Origin: Ectocarpus siliculosus
Taxonomy: Eukaryota > Sar > Phaeophyceae > Ectocarpales > Ectocarpaceae
NCBI GenBank assembly: GCA_000310025.1
Contig: FN649758.1
Span: 3,883,386-3,924,540, forward strand
Length of the DNA stretch: 41,155 nt
Direction of reading: 5' to 3'
The translations under genes and the position numbers were made by a program. Each line of letters begins with the position of its first letter. Within the stretch, counting starts at the first letter, position 1. This document shows positions 1-11,275 of this stretch, one piece after another. Under the pieces are notes generated by a model. The model was not told the origin of the DNA. It saw only the letters and a program-made list of their open reading frames with translations, and made no database searches.

Positions 1-1789
1 GTGATGTAGTGAGAGGTCTGTCTCTTGGTCGAATCCGTGGCAAATCAGAGGGGTGGGGGTCTGCCAGTCCAAAAAAATCTGTCGGGCCGACTTTCGGTTG
101 CCATATTGCAAGAGTCAGCCTTTTCGGTGTCGGTTTTTTTTTTTTGTACCCCCTTATGTAGGCGGTCGAGACCTCGGTTGGGGCGTAAACTGCATCACCT
201 GATGCAGCAACGACGTTGACCGCCCCGCGGTGACCTATCATGTTAACCCTCATAGCCATAAAGCGTTCATCGATTTCTCTTCTTTCGTGAACGTGGGGGT
301 CTTGCACGTTGACTCTAGTCTAAATGGCTATCCCCACCCCATGCTATCAACGTTTCTCCTTGCCGCTACAGGACACTCGGAAACCCGCCGCCTGCGAATT
401 CCGTTTGCCCTGCATGCAGTCCTGTACATTATCACTGATGCGTGTTGCTTCGCTCCCCCGTGGAGGATGCTGTAGGCTCGCCCGTACCCATTCACCCCGT
501 GTACGTGTAAAGCCAACGTCCGCACACTCCGGGTTGCTACCCGTAAAAGAAGTTGAACCTGCTGTCTCTCTCATGCGGCGCGTGCTGCTCTCTTAGTCAG
601 CTAGCCTACAGCGTACAGCAGTATACGTCTGCGTCCCTCCTTTTCCTACCCCTGCGTATCGGCGGACTCTCGGGATAACGTTGTAGTCCCGGTGCCCTGG
701 TACCAATACTCTTCTTCCGAAGTTACCATGTGCAACATACATGTAGTAGGTACATAGGTGCTTTGAGGGAAGGACTGCGGCACTCTTCTCGCATTTCAAA
801 ATTTTCGCATTGACGGCATCGGATTGCTTGTGTGTGGGCGGGGAATCGGAGCTCCTCAGTCAGAGAGAGGGGTTCGCCCTACTGCTTCTATAGAGATTCG
901 CCCCGACGGGGAAACTTTAGATTCGTGGTACGCGTAGATCTTGAGATTACTTGCATCGTCGCCGCTTGGTACAAGTCCAAAGAACACAATCGCCGCTTGC
1001 CAGAGTCCAAAGAACAACAATTTTTCGAACATTCGCATCCGTTCCACGTTCCACCGCATTGCTTCCTCGTCCTCTCATTCCTCTCCCCTGACCACATCTC
1101 TCCCTATCCCTATCCGGACGACTTCTTCATCCTCGCAGGAAGTGTTGGTGAGTGTTCAAAATATATATCATCATCCCGCCCTGTAGAGCTCTCGCGCCTC
1201 CGCTGTCTCTAGACAGCCCACTTGAGCATGATGAGCATGCAGCAGGATGGCGGAATGTAAATGTATGAGACTATGTTTGTACATTAGGTGGATTGCGGTG
1301 CGCCGTGTTGTTTCGTTTGGCGTACCGCACGGAGATTACACCCGACTAAAGGATTTTTCGCATACTTACCGAGCGCTTGAACAGAAGTGATTTGGTAGAC
1401 AACTGCTGCTGTAGTGTCGGAATTCATCGTATAGATAGAGTGTAGTCTACAGTAGGTCTTTTAGGTTTTTGTGCTGACTGTCAAGCACCGAGACTCTTCC
1501 GGAGAGACTCTCGCACTACAGTACAGTCCTCCGTGTTCTCACTCCACTCCACCAATCTCCAGTCGTTGTACGGCATTTCGGAACAGATGTATAGCTCCCC
1601 AGGCGCAGGGTTCGCGGCTTGTGGTACGGACACACACAGAAGTGTCCCATATGTTTCGAATCGCACGTCCGCACGAACTATTACAACAACATTTTACTTT
1701 GTCTCTACCAGCTGTAGGTATTAGTCGAATGTGTTGAAAATTGGGAAAGGTTGTCAAAACGAAGAGAATCGGAAAAACGATTCACCACT
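1..1789. other. Intergenic region, no gene recognised
   Basis: About 1.8 kb at the left edge. Frames of up to 126 codons occur on both strands, but none has a recognisable motif, a signal peptide or a chain of exons in consistent phase. It could hold the untranslated end of a gene lying to the left, but nothing in the sequence shows this. Confidence 0.5.
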
Positions 1790-2538
1790 TTATTGTTTTT
1801 CTTTCGAATTGCCTTGATTAATATTTTCTGTGGCCTACGGAGGGAGACTTCCCCCGTACCACACGTCCCGCACGGCACAAAGCCTCCGCGGTATCCTAAC
1901 GTGTCTCAGCTACTAAACACAAATCTCCCTCCGAATACCACCAGACGGGACGAAACTGTTGTACAGTAGCAGTCTCGGACGATTGAGCCTCCCAATGGTA
2001 CGCTACCATTCAGAAAACACCCTATGCTACGCTAACTTGCTTCTACATGGCGAAGGTGGCTCCTCCGAGTCACAGAAAATATTAAGAGGCCTCTTCTAAG
2101 TGAGCCCTCACTCGTAACATCTCTCCTATCCCCCACCTTCGAAAGAAAAGGGGTGGGTGGGCGGGAGAAAAGCCACGACATGATTGCTAGCTATCGTCCA
2201 AATTTCGATGTAGCTAGCTGCTGCCCTTCTGCCACGTGACTCCAAAGCGGGCTGCATGGTACATATTGTGTCTTTCTCACAACGTGGCCCTTGGGTCCAG
2301 TGGACAAGCGTCTATCAAACTCTTGCCGCAGGAGCAGCGAGGCAGCAGAATGACAACTCCGTGAGACCTTTCTCTTTTTGGGACCCCAGAAAACCGAACC
2401 AAGACATCCGAACCAACGCGCCTCCAGGGCGGCACAACAAGAACCCAAATACACACGTAGATCTGGGAGATGTTCCGAATTCTTCCGTGCAAAATAAACT
2501 ACAGTTTGTTCGGTCTTCGACAACAAACTTTCATTTTG
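1790..2538. repeat. Dispersed repeat A, copy 1
   Basis: A stretch of about 750 bp that recurs in the same orientation at 5072-5800 with very high similarity. Both copies start near TTTTTCTTTCGAATTGCC and end near the phrase CTTTCATTTTG. The copies differ by small substitutions and short indels, for example near 1910-1980. I see no coding capacity: the open frames inside are shared by both copies only because the DNA is. It is probably a non-autonomous mobile element; no clear terminal repeats were found. Confidence 0.85.
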
Positions 2539-3668
2539 CGCCGGAGCAATGGTTCTACAGCAGTAGAGGGACGCACACCCATTACAGTCTAGGCTAGTCT
2601 GCTGTACAAGGAGGACATAGATACATGTCAAAGACTCAACTCTTGATTCGATTCCTAGTGTGTGAAAGTCAAGAACTTGTATCTATCGTACGAGGACTAC
2701 AAAGGTGTGAAGCCGTCTTAATGTCTGGGGATTGTGGTACTGTCTGTAGTTGTTGTTGTTGTTGTGTTGTGTTGTGCTGGTCGCTATCTTCATGCCACAC
2801 GAAGATCCGTTTGAAGCGGTGAAAATGGACGCATTCCACGCAAGGTCAGCTACTGTAAGGGACATACAGTACCAACCCCGGTATGCCCACAAGGGGATCC
2901 AGGCGGTGTTCGAGTTATGAAACCCGATGAAACGTGTTGCTATAACAGCAGTTGTCGTTCCTCCTTTTGCTTTTTTCTTCTTCCAACCCCCCACCTCTGT
3001 ATGATATGGCACAATATGCAGCATGCGGTCAAATGAATACGGCGTACATGCAGCAGTATTAGTAGACGTGGGCGTATTATGAGGGCGGATGCTTCCTAAA
3101 TATCTCTTTTCTGTAAGTAGCGGGTCAGATCCGTTGAGATTGTTTTGAACGCCTGCATAGAGAATGAGCTGAAAGCAATGTAATCCGCCACAGTATTTCA
3201 AAATATGTTGACGACCATGCAACCGACGTACATTAGTTTTCTACTGCTGTACGAGTAGAAAAATCGAAAATGCACCACAACTTGGCTTCCGAAATGTCAC
3301 AAGCGAGTCGGATCCGTTGAAATGCATTGGGCGCCAGCGTAAAGAGAAAGAACGGAGGACATTGTGATCCGCTAGCTACATAAGTTTGATCATATATCTA
3401 GTCTACGCATTGAGATAGTCTACGCATTGTGATGTTTCACTGTCAAATTTGTAGCCATATACGCGTGTACGGTAGTGTACTCAGTCGTCAAGTAGCCGCA
3501 TGGTCCGGCGCAGTTGCCCAATACTGCGCGCAGCCAGGGTTGGCAACATGACTGTAGAAGCGTCGAACCGTTTAATTTGTTATCGAAACCCTGGGGCGTT
3601 TGTCGAAACGGATGCTTCCTCACTGCGACTTCCCACGCCGCTTTTGCCATCGCAACAGGGGCTGCAAG
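2539..3668. other. Upstream region of the secreted-protein gene
   Basis: No gene recognised. It contains a short GTT-rich run (about 2750-2775) and a diverged tandem duplication. A block with the phrase GATCCGTTGA at about 3128 recurs at about 3312 with the same spacing to a later ATCCGC. The 14-mer TAGTCTACGCATTG is repeated at about 3400 and 3416. The 5' UTR and promoter of the gene starting at 3669 should lie in the right part. No TATA box is obvious. Confidence 0.45.
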
Positions 3669-6600
3669 ATGAAGTTCCTTTCGATGACCGCTGGGCCTCT
3701 GCTGCTCGCCTTGGCCGTCAGCGCCGGTCGCGGCCGCCGTGGCAATGACGACTCCAACGACGCGCCGTCCCCGACCCCGACGTCCTCGAGTGACTCCTCG
3801 AGTGACTCCTCGAGTGGTTCCTACGACGCCACGTCCGTCGGGACGACCGGTGAGTCATCCCAGGCGGCGACATCCTCCTCCCCCTCGACGGATGCTGAGG
3901 TTTACCCGGAGCCGATGAGTTACGGCAACGACGCGGAGATTACCCCCGAGCCTATTTCCTCCTCGTCCTCCGGCTCCGTCGAGCCGACGGACTACTACGT
4001 CGAAGCGACAGACGGAGGAGAGGAGACGATCACGATGGGCAGCGGAACGGATGACGGGGGCGAGGAGGAAGGGGCGCCGATGGAAAACCCTGATGACGGG
4101 GCGTCCTGCTCCACCTACGATGAGGATGTGAGAACATGAAATTCACAGAAAACCGGCGCGTGCAGTACGAATCTAAAAAGAGAAACCGAATCATTTGACT
4201 ACTGTAATCAGCTAAAAACCCCAAGAAACAGAAACGGTTTCGGCATAATTTGCTGGGATACAGGCTCGGGTGGTGAGCAGCATCAACCAGAGAGAAGGCT
4301 GATTCATGTGTGTGTGTGTTTTGAGTTACTTTTCTCATAGCATTGACCGCGCTAACCATGTGTTGTTGCCCATATTACAATCCCACGAAAACGTTTCAGG
4401 TGGAAGTCGCGAAACTCCTTGATAGCACTTGTGAATGGGACACCTACATGTGCTGCTGGACCGGCAGCGACGGAGCGGACGGGATGACCGCGAACTCCGA
4501 CGTCTGCCGCGTACTGGACTACCCGGAAGAGGGAGACTCCTTCGAAATGCCCCGCGATTCGGAGGGCTCCGTGTACTGGTGGGTCCATATGCGTGTCCTT
4601 CCTTGTAGAGATCTGACTATTTTAAGTAGTCTACTGGGTTTTGTTTCTCCTTTGATGACCAAAATATCTACGCCATGCACGGGATTGTAGAGATCTGACT
4701 ATTTTAAGTAGTCTACTGGGTTTTGTTTCTCCTTTGATGACCAAATTATCTACGCCATGCACGGGATCCCGCATCGTAATACAGCGGGGGGGCGTCATGA
4801 ACGCCGGTTGATTAGCGCCGGTGGCCTTGTATAGCGTTGGTGAAATTGCTGGGCACAGACTGACAATCATTGTGTACATTGAATAGCGCCGGTCGATTCG
4901 CCGGACACAAACCGCCGTATTGAGGGCCCTCCACTCACTGTAGTCCGTATTTCGTTTTGGCTTTGGTTAATTTTCTTTCTTCTGTTTGGGGACGCCATCG
5001 CGTCCCCTGGATATGGATTTATCCTCTACAGCTCCTGCTGTGGTGCTGATACGGCAACGCGATATCTTGTTTATTGTTGTTTTTCTTTCGAATTGCCTCG
5101 ATTAATATTTTCTGTGGCCTACGGAGGGAGACTTCCCCCGTACCACACGTCCCGCACGGCACGAAGCCTCCGCGGTATCCTAACGTGCCTCTGCCACAAC
5201 ACAAATCTCCCTCCGAACACCACCAGGCGGGACGAAACTGTTGAATTGAGCCTCCCAATGGTACGCTACCATTCAGAAAACACCCTATGCTACGCTAACT
5301 TGCTTCTACATGGCGAAGGTGGCTCCTCCGAGTCACAGAAAATATTAAGAGGCCTCTTCTAAGTGAGCCCTCACTCGCAACGTCTCTCCTATCCCCCACC
5401 TTCGAAAGAAAAGGGGTGGGTGGGCGGGAGAAAAGCTACGACGTGATTGCTAGCTATCGTCCAAATTTCGATGTAGCTAACTGCTGCCCTTCTCTGCCGC
5501 GTGGCCCTCCAAAGCGGGCGACATGTTACGCATTGTGTCTTTCTCACAACGTGGCCCTTGGGTCCAGTGGACAAGCGTCTATCAAACTCTTGCCGCAGGA
5601 GCAGCGAGGCAGCAGAATGACAACTCCGTGAGACCTTTCTCTTTTTGGGACCCCAGAAAACCGAACCAAGACATCCGAACCAACGCGCCTCCAGGGCAAC
5701 ACAACAAGAACCCAAATACACACGTAGATCTGGGAGATGTTCCGAATTCTTCCGTGCAAAATAAACTACAGTTTGTTCGGCCTTCGAAACTTTCATTTTG
5801 TTTTAACAAAGCTGTTACAGTAGTGTGCCCACCCCGCCTTACCTCTGTTTTGATGCCAACCAACGACACAGCCATGGCTTCGCCTGGGTGGAAGGCGCGG
5901 ACGTGGACACCCACATCCTGCCCCTGTACCACTACGTGAAGAACGTCGGCCGTACCGAAGAGGGGGGCTTCTACGGAAAGTGAGTCGCCATCTGTTGGTG
6001 GTTTTTGCTTGAGTAAATACGCGACGAGCAGTTCTGACTTGCGGCTGCTCGGGCGCGGTCCCGCAGATCCCTACTTCGTACCTGACACAAAGATCACCGG
6101 AGCACTGGTTTTTGGAATGACTTGCAGTGCTACAGTTGTACCAGGAGGCCTTGGCCAGAGGTATGGGAAGGGGCGATCTCTGGTAGAACTTCCTTTAAGT
6201 AGAGCTCCGTCTTCTTCGCGTGCGGCCCGTAGTACCGTTGTTGGACACTGCTGCGTTGAACGTGTACGCGTTGAACAGAGATGAAGCTGCCGGATAGCGG
6301 CCCGTGCCCTGTCACATCACTAGCAGTGCCGTTTGTTCCATTCAGGCCATATCAGGGGGAACGACGGCTACACCTTGTGTCTTCGTCGTGGTGCCGATCG
6401 TCCACCGCATCACCCTCCGGCATTTTTTGGTTCCCTCCCTGTTTGAGCTTTTTCTCCGGGGAAATGTGCACGGTAGGCCCACCGCGACCGTTTGGCGAAC
6501 CTCTCGTGCTGAAATCTTGATCCCCTCCTCGCACGTTTTTCGTTGATCGAATTCTCGTGTGCAAACCGACAGCGTGGAGGGAGCGCCGGAATGCGGGTGC

Positions 6601-8047
6601 ATCGAGGAAATGCCCCAGGTGTCCTACTCCGAGTGCTCCAGGTACGAACGTCAACGTTTTGGTTTCCTGAAACCCTACCTAGTGGGGAACAATGGTGCCA
6701 AAGGACAATGGGACGGCAGTTTGTAGTCGAGAGGGGGATTACCAGCCATGCCGGCGGTTGTAGGTAGAAAATTACCCAAAACGTGGGAATCTTTGATGTG
6801 ACCCTCGACATGACCCCTTTCCTTCTTATCGCGTGGCCAGGTACTCCTGGGAGGGGATCGTTGGTTGCGGCAACAACGGGCTGTTAAGCCAGTACCGCGG
6901 TCGCCTGGGCGAGCCCTACGGCCCGATGGACGACAACCTGGTGAGGACATGCGACAACGAAGACGTTCCGGACTACGACTACGGGTCGTGCAGCCACAAC
7001 ACGTACATGTGCTGCTGGACGGAAAACGACGGCGAGGGAATGGCGGACAACACGGTGAGACGTCGCGTGCCGGCCGTGGCCTCTTGCGGCGTATTTCTTG
7101 CTGCAGAGCTGACATGTGTTGTTTCTCTCGAACGTGATGACTCTTTTGGCTCCCTTTCCAAACGTGTGAACCCGGTCTATCGACAAGACACGTGTGCAAG
7201 GAAGGACGTTAACCTGACTCTGTTGTCTGTTGTCTTGGGTCATCTTGGTGCCACGCAGGACGTGTGCCGTGTGGTGGACTACCCGTCGATGGGTGAGACG
7301 TTGGAGTTCCCCGGCGACAGCGAGGGGGAGGTGCACTGCCACGGGTTCGTGTGGCCCGAGGACGCCACCGACAAGTACATCCACCTCCTGTCGCAGTTCG
7401 TCCAGAACTTCGACCACAGGGACAGGAGGGGGTACTACGGAAAGTGAGTCACGTCGTACGTTTACCTCTGCATGGCCACATCGGTATCCCGTCCTCGTCA
7501 GCCTGTCATCGAATTGAATAACATTTGTTTCGTAAGACGCGTGCTTGTGTGGACGGCCGCCCGAGTTTTCGAGGTGGCGACGTGCACCATTCCTTCTTCT
7601 ACTGAATGCCGACCATTGTACCACGTCTCCTACACGACAAACCTCTCTCCATCTTCTTATTTCTCACCCCAACCGAAACAAAAACACGCACCATACTATG
7701 TAGGGCAACAGGTACATACTGTAGCAAAGGCAGCGCAACACGTCATCGTGGTGAATGGTAGAACGACTGGTCAAGGCGAGGATAAGACGAGTAACCCATT
7801 GTCTTCTCCTCCAAACGTTTCGCATATCATTCCTGTCGTAACCAGTATCGAGGGCGCCCCCATGTGCGGCTGCATCGAAGAGATGCCGGTGGTTTCCGAA
7901 GCTGACTGCACCACCTACGACACCGACCCGGAGCGAGAGGGCAAGTTCACGGCGTGCACGAAGAACGACCTCCGCACCCGCTACGAGGCAGAGTACCCTA
8001 CCGGGGAGCTTGCCAACCTCGTTGACACCTGCGACAACGCGGAGTAA
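3669..8047 (+). CDS. Secreted Cys-rich tandem-module protein (unknown family), 7 exons
   Basis: Exons: 3669-4127, 4400-4578, 5872-5979, 6573-6641, 6841-7054, 7259-7443, 7846-8047. All junctions are GT-AG and phases match, giving 1,416 nt and 471 aa. Residues 1-20 form a signal peptide (MKFLSMTAGPLLLALAVSAG). Residues about 25-145 are rich in Ser, Thr, Pro, Asp and Glu and look like an extracellular, possibly glycosylated linker. After that a Cys-rich module repeats: TYMCCWT, a G-M-rich turn, DVCRV.DYP, DSEG, CHGF.W, then YGN.EGAP.CGCIEEMP. Unit 1 spans about residues 147-271 and unit 2 about 250-430. Unit 3 stops after TCDNAE, matching TCDNED in unit 2, so it is truncated. The exon junction at YG-N has the same phase in both units, which supports tandem duplication. 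A secreted or wall-associated role is inferred. I do not recognise the family and propose no enzyme activity. Confidence 0.88.
4604..4767. repeat. 82-bp tandem duplication in intron 2
   Basis: Two head-to-tail copies, 4604-4685 and 4686-4767, each starting TGTAGAGATCTGACTATTTT and ending ATGCACGGGAT. They are nearly identical; one difference is AAAATATC versus AAATTATC. The pair lies 26 bases after the exon 2 donor of the secreted-protein gene. The near identity points to a recent event. Confidence 0.95.
5072..5800. repeat. Dispersed repeat A, copy 2 (within intron 2)
   Basis: Second copy of the repeat at 1790-2538, in the same orientation, filling most of the right half of intron 2 of the secreted-protein gene. 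It ends about 70 bases before the exon 3 acceptor. The copies flank the first two exons, so unequal exchange between them could delete or duplicate the signal-peptide exon. Confidence 0.85.
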
Positions 8048-8280
8048 TTTGAGAAGACCCAGCCATGCCTCTGTGCTGGCTGTCTGTCCGTTATTTCATC
8101 CGCCCCGATGGGCAGAGGCTGCCTAGCATACTCAGTACTTAACGGAGGGCGTGCCTTGTGCACACGCAGGTCGTCAAGCATTGCAGTATCCTCCCGATAG
8201 TATATTACGACACATGAGTCCTTACTTTGGTCCCCATCCACGCACAGTATTGTCGTCGACTGCTTTATCTAGAGTATTTT

Positions 8281-9116
8281 AACGTGTTCACGGGTGGGTG
8301 TGGGCTGCTCGCCTGTCAGGTTTGGTTTAATAGGGCCGTTTTGTTGCTCCACTTTTGAAACCGGGACCGTAGGCTACAAGTTGAGTGATGTAGCTGCCGG
8401 TTTCTGCCTCGATTTTTGAGGCGCAGAGAACACAGACATCGGTAGGCATACACAACTTGGGTTCGTACATTTTTGGGTAGGACAGCGCTCATCCCGGAGT
8501 CTTATTGCCAACTCGGAGTTGTATTTGTTCAGACTTCTTTGCTGGACCCTTCCTTTTCCTATTCCAGTACATGAATGCAATAAGACCATCGTTTTCGTCG
8601 TTGTGTTCGTGACTGCACAGACGAGTACACTGGCACTGGACATTGTGTGGAATGCTGGGGAGGAAAGCATTTACACGGTTACCTTTTCAATGTGGTTCAA
8701 CTGTTCTCTTGCCGCGAGCGTTGCACTCTATCGACCGAAGCACCCTGCATGGATAAAACATGGTGGTGTTGGGTTGAGTCCGGAATGCCAAGTTTTTTTC
8801 CTTGCTAGCGTTCCTCGTGAGAGGCTCAGTGAATACGAAGATTGACTCTGATTTCGTTGACGTGGTTGTCTTGCGAGCATTCATTCCGATGCCGCGTGAA
8901 TGGCATTGACAACGTGATGTTCGACTGGGTTGGGTCTGCTCGTGACTTGTCATGTATGTATGTGTTGCCTGTATAGATTCTGGTATGTATATTTTGTCGT
9001 TTCACTCCGTGTGAATATTCGGTGTAACACGCGTTTGCGTAGCTGTTGCACCCTTGCTCGTTGGCTATCGGGCCTGCATTGTTCGCCCCTGGCATTGGCT
9101 TCTGGCTTCCCGTGAA
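8281..9116. repeat. Dispersed repeat B, copy 1
   Basis: About 835 bp that matches 17062-17840 in the same orientation at lower similarity. Shared landmarks in order are GGTGGGTGTGG, GTTGCTCCACT, TTTCTGCCTC, GGCGCAGAGAACACAG, CATCGGTAG, CATTCCGGAGT-like, and CTTCTGGCTT near the right end. It lies just downstream of the secreted-protein gene, perhaps in its 3' UTR. There is no coding potential I can defend. It is likely an old mobile element. Confidence 0.8.
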
Positions 9117-10685
9117 ACTCTCTGTGGAAGGAACATCAACGATATTCAAAACTCGGCGTACGTAGCCCGATGCGCAAGAGAGCTCCGAGAAAGCACAGAG
9201 ACGCACACCACAGACACAGCAATTGGTTGGACTTACTCTTCCTCCTCCTCCTCCTTCTCCTCCTCCTCCTCCTCCCCCTTCTCCTGATAGCGATCATGTT
9301 GCTCTTCCATGCTGCTGTCATCCAGGATCGAGAAAACCTCATCATCCGCGGCTTGCTCCCTCTCCTCGGCCTCTATTATATGTAGTCTCCATCATAATTG
9401 GCTTCTACAGCCATAATGTACCCGTAGCTCGTGCTTCTCTGGTACAGTAGTAATCGGCTCTCCTCCTGCTCCGCTGGCTGCTACTTCATTATCGTCTGTA
9501 CACGTAGTTGTACAAACACATTGATCACAGAGACAGATCAGTTGGGCTCAGCGACCAAGGGTAGGGCAACCCGGGCACCCGGGAACGAGTTATACTATTT
9601 TCGCGCGAACCGCGAAAAAAAGAGGCGTTGTGGCTGAAGCCTTCTTTTTTCTCGTTGTATTTACCCTCTGTTGTTTTGGCTGTTTCTCTCTTAAATCGAG
9701 CTCGATTTCAAAAGTGTTTTTTGCTCTACATTCCCTGGCACTTAGGGTTAGATGCTCATCGGAATGTACATGTAATTGCGGCCGAGGTAGTGCAGAGGTA
9801 CCACCCTTTTGTGTTTTCTTCGAAGCGTCCGTTTGACGTGTATCTCTGTCAAAGCGAGCTCGATCTCAAAGTTGGGCATATTACGAGAAGAACCGATGCG
9901 TGTACATTCAAAAACAATGCAACCCATGTGTGTGTGCTTCTACATTCAGATCTCTGCGAATCGCACGGCAGCATCAGGTCTGTTGTTAGCTCTATGTACA
10001 CCGGCACCACACTCCGATCAGGGCAAGCCATCCTGAAGCATCGGCCGTTCGTTGCCGTTTACCCCCAGAACCGATTTGGGCGAAACAAAATTGGAACTTT
10101 TGCGACAGAAGAGTTTGCTAACACGACACTACCCCTCTCCCATTACTGCTACATGCTGCTGCCATGCGCAATTACTGGTTGTGTGGTGCCCACAAGGTTT
10201 GCACACCCCCCGTAAAAAACACACATATCGGCCTCCATAGCACGGATGGTACGTCTATCGCCCCCATCCCCACCTTGGCATCCGGCATGGACGCCCCCGT
10301 CTCCACCAAACCGCCCTTACTCACTACTCCAGGCACCGGGTGCTACCGCAGTAACCTATATACAAGGCGTTTCCAACTTCCAACGGGAAAGGACGGTTGC
10401 TCGCCGAATAGGCGATCGCTGAAATAGCAACGAATAATCAATGACAAACGAGCCCTTGATCTCCGAAGTTGCCTATGGGTAAATCAAGCGTCAACATCTT
10501 CCGGTTGTCACAACAGTTCTCCGCAGCGATGCAAGATGGCTGCCGATGATCACCGAGAGGTTCGCATTGAACCGTTGTTGCATCGCGCAGGATTAACACC
10601 AGGTCTTCAAACACTGCCCTGGCACCCCTAGATTGGGTAGCTGATCGACGTAGAGGAAGGGCTTCCCACATTATCGTGAAAATGG
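9117..10685. other. Intergenic, low-complexity; no convincing gene
   Basis: Contains a pyrimidine (TCC)n tract at about 9235-9285. Two short related segments carry the phrase CGAGCTCGAT (about 9697 and 9857). A 195-codon open frame at 9628-10215 begins at TTG rather than ATG and shows no motif, so I do not call it a gene. Confidence 0.5.
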
Positions 10686-11275
10686 ATTCACTGTTATAAC
10701 AGTGAAATTCACTGTTATAATAGTGAACTGTCACTCTTACAACGGTGAGGAGCACTCTTAAGAAAGTGAGGAGCACTCTTATAACAGCGATAGACACTTT
10801 CATAAGAGTGACGTCACTTGTTAAAAAGTGATATTATAGTCACTTTTACAAAAGTGATATTGACTGTAATAAACGTCACTCCCTCCCCACAATGAAAGTG
10901 AAAGCCACACTCACTTTCACAGACACTCCTACAACATATGACGAGAGTCATTTCACGGTATGAAAGTGAATGATACTTATATGAAAGTGGCTTGCATGTC
11001 ACTTTCATAAAAGTGCAGAACTAGTCCACGATACTATCACGTGCGTGACTTTCGTCACTTTTACGAAAGTGAAGACAAGTGACGAACGATTTCTTCACTT
11101 TCATTAAAGTGCATGATCAGTGCACGGTACATATCACGTGTGTGACTTTCGTCACTTTTCCGAAAGTGAAGACAAGTGACGAACGATTTCGTCAGTGACG
11201 AACGATTTCGTCACTTTCATTAAAGTGCATGATCAGTGCACGGTACATATCACGTGCGTGACTTTCGCCACCTTT
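10686..11275. repeat. Array of short palindromes, CACTTTTATAAAAGTG type (array 1)
   Basis: About 590 bp densely filled with imperfect palindromes around 16 bases long, of the form CACT-(T/G/C)TT(A/C)TAA-(A/C/G)AGTG. Examples are CACTGTTATAACAGTG near 10687 and CACTTTTACAAAAGTG near 10841. Spacing is irregular. In the right part a longer unit is repeated about three times (around 11035, 11133 and 11250), each carrying TATCACGTGNGTGACTTTC. The same palindrome type recurs at 16682-16885. The function is unknown. It could be a protein-binding array, satellite-like DNA or the end of a mobile element. Confidence 0.88.

Noticed and set aside
2191-2631. 146-codon minus-strand frame, similar to one at 5389-5796
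   Set aside because: The two frames are similar only because they lie in two copies of repeat A. There is no motif, and indels between the copies are not multiples of three throughout.
9136-9345. Arg-rich minus-strand frame
   Set aside because: Translation of a (TCC)n pyrimidine tract.
9628-10215. 195-codon open frame on the + strand
   Set aside because: Starts at TTG, has no motif, signal peptide or exon partner, and lies in repeat-like DNA; probably chance.
10686-11275. CRISPR array
   Set aside because: Repeats are variable palindromes with irregular spacing, there are no unique equal-length spacers, and the DNA is eukaryotic.
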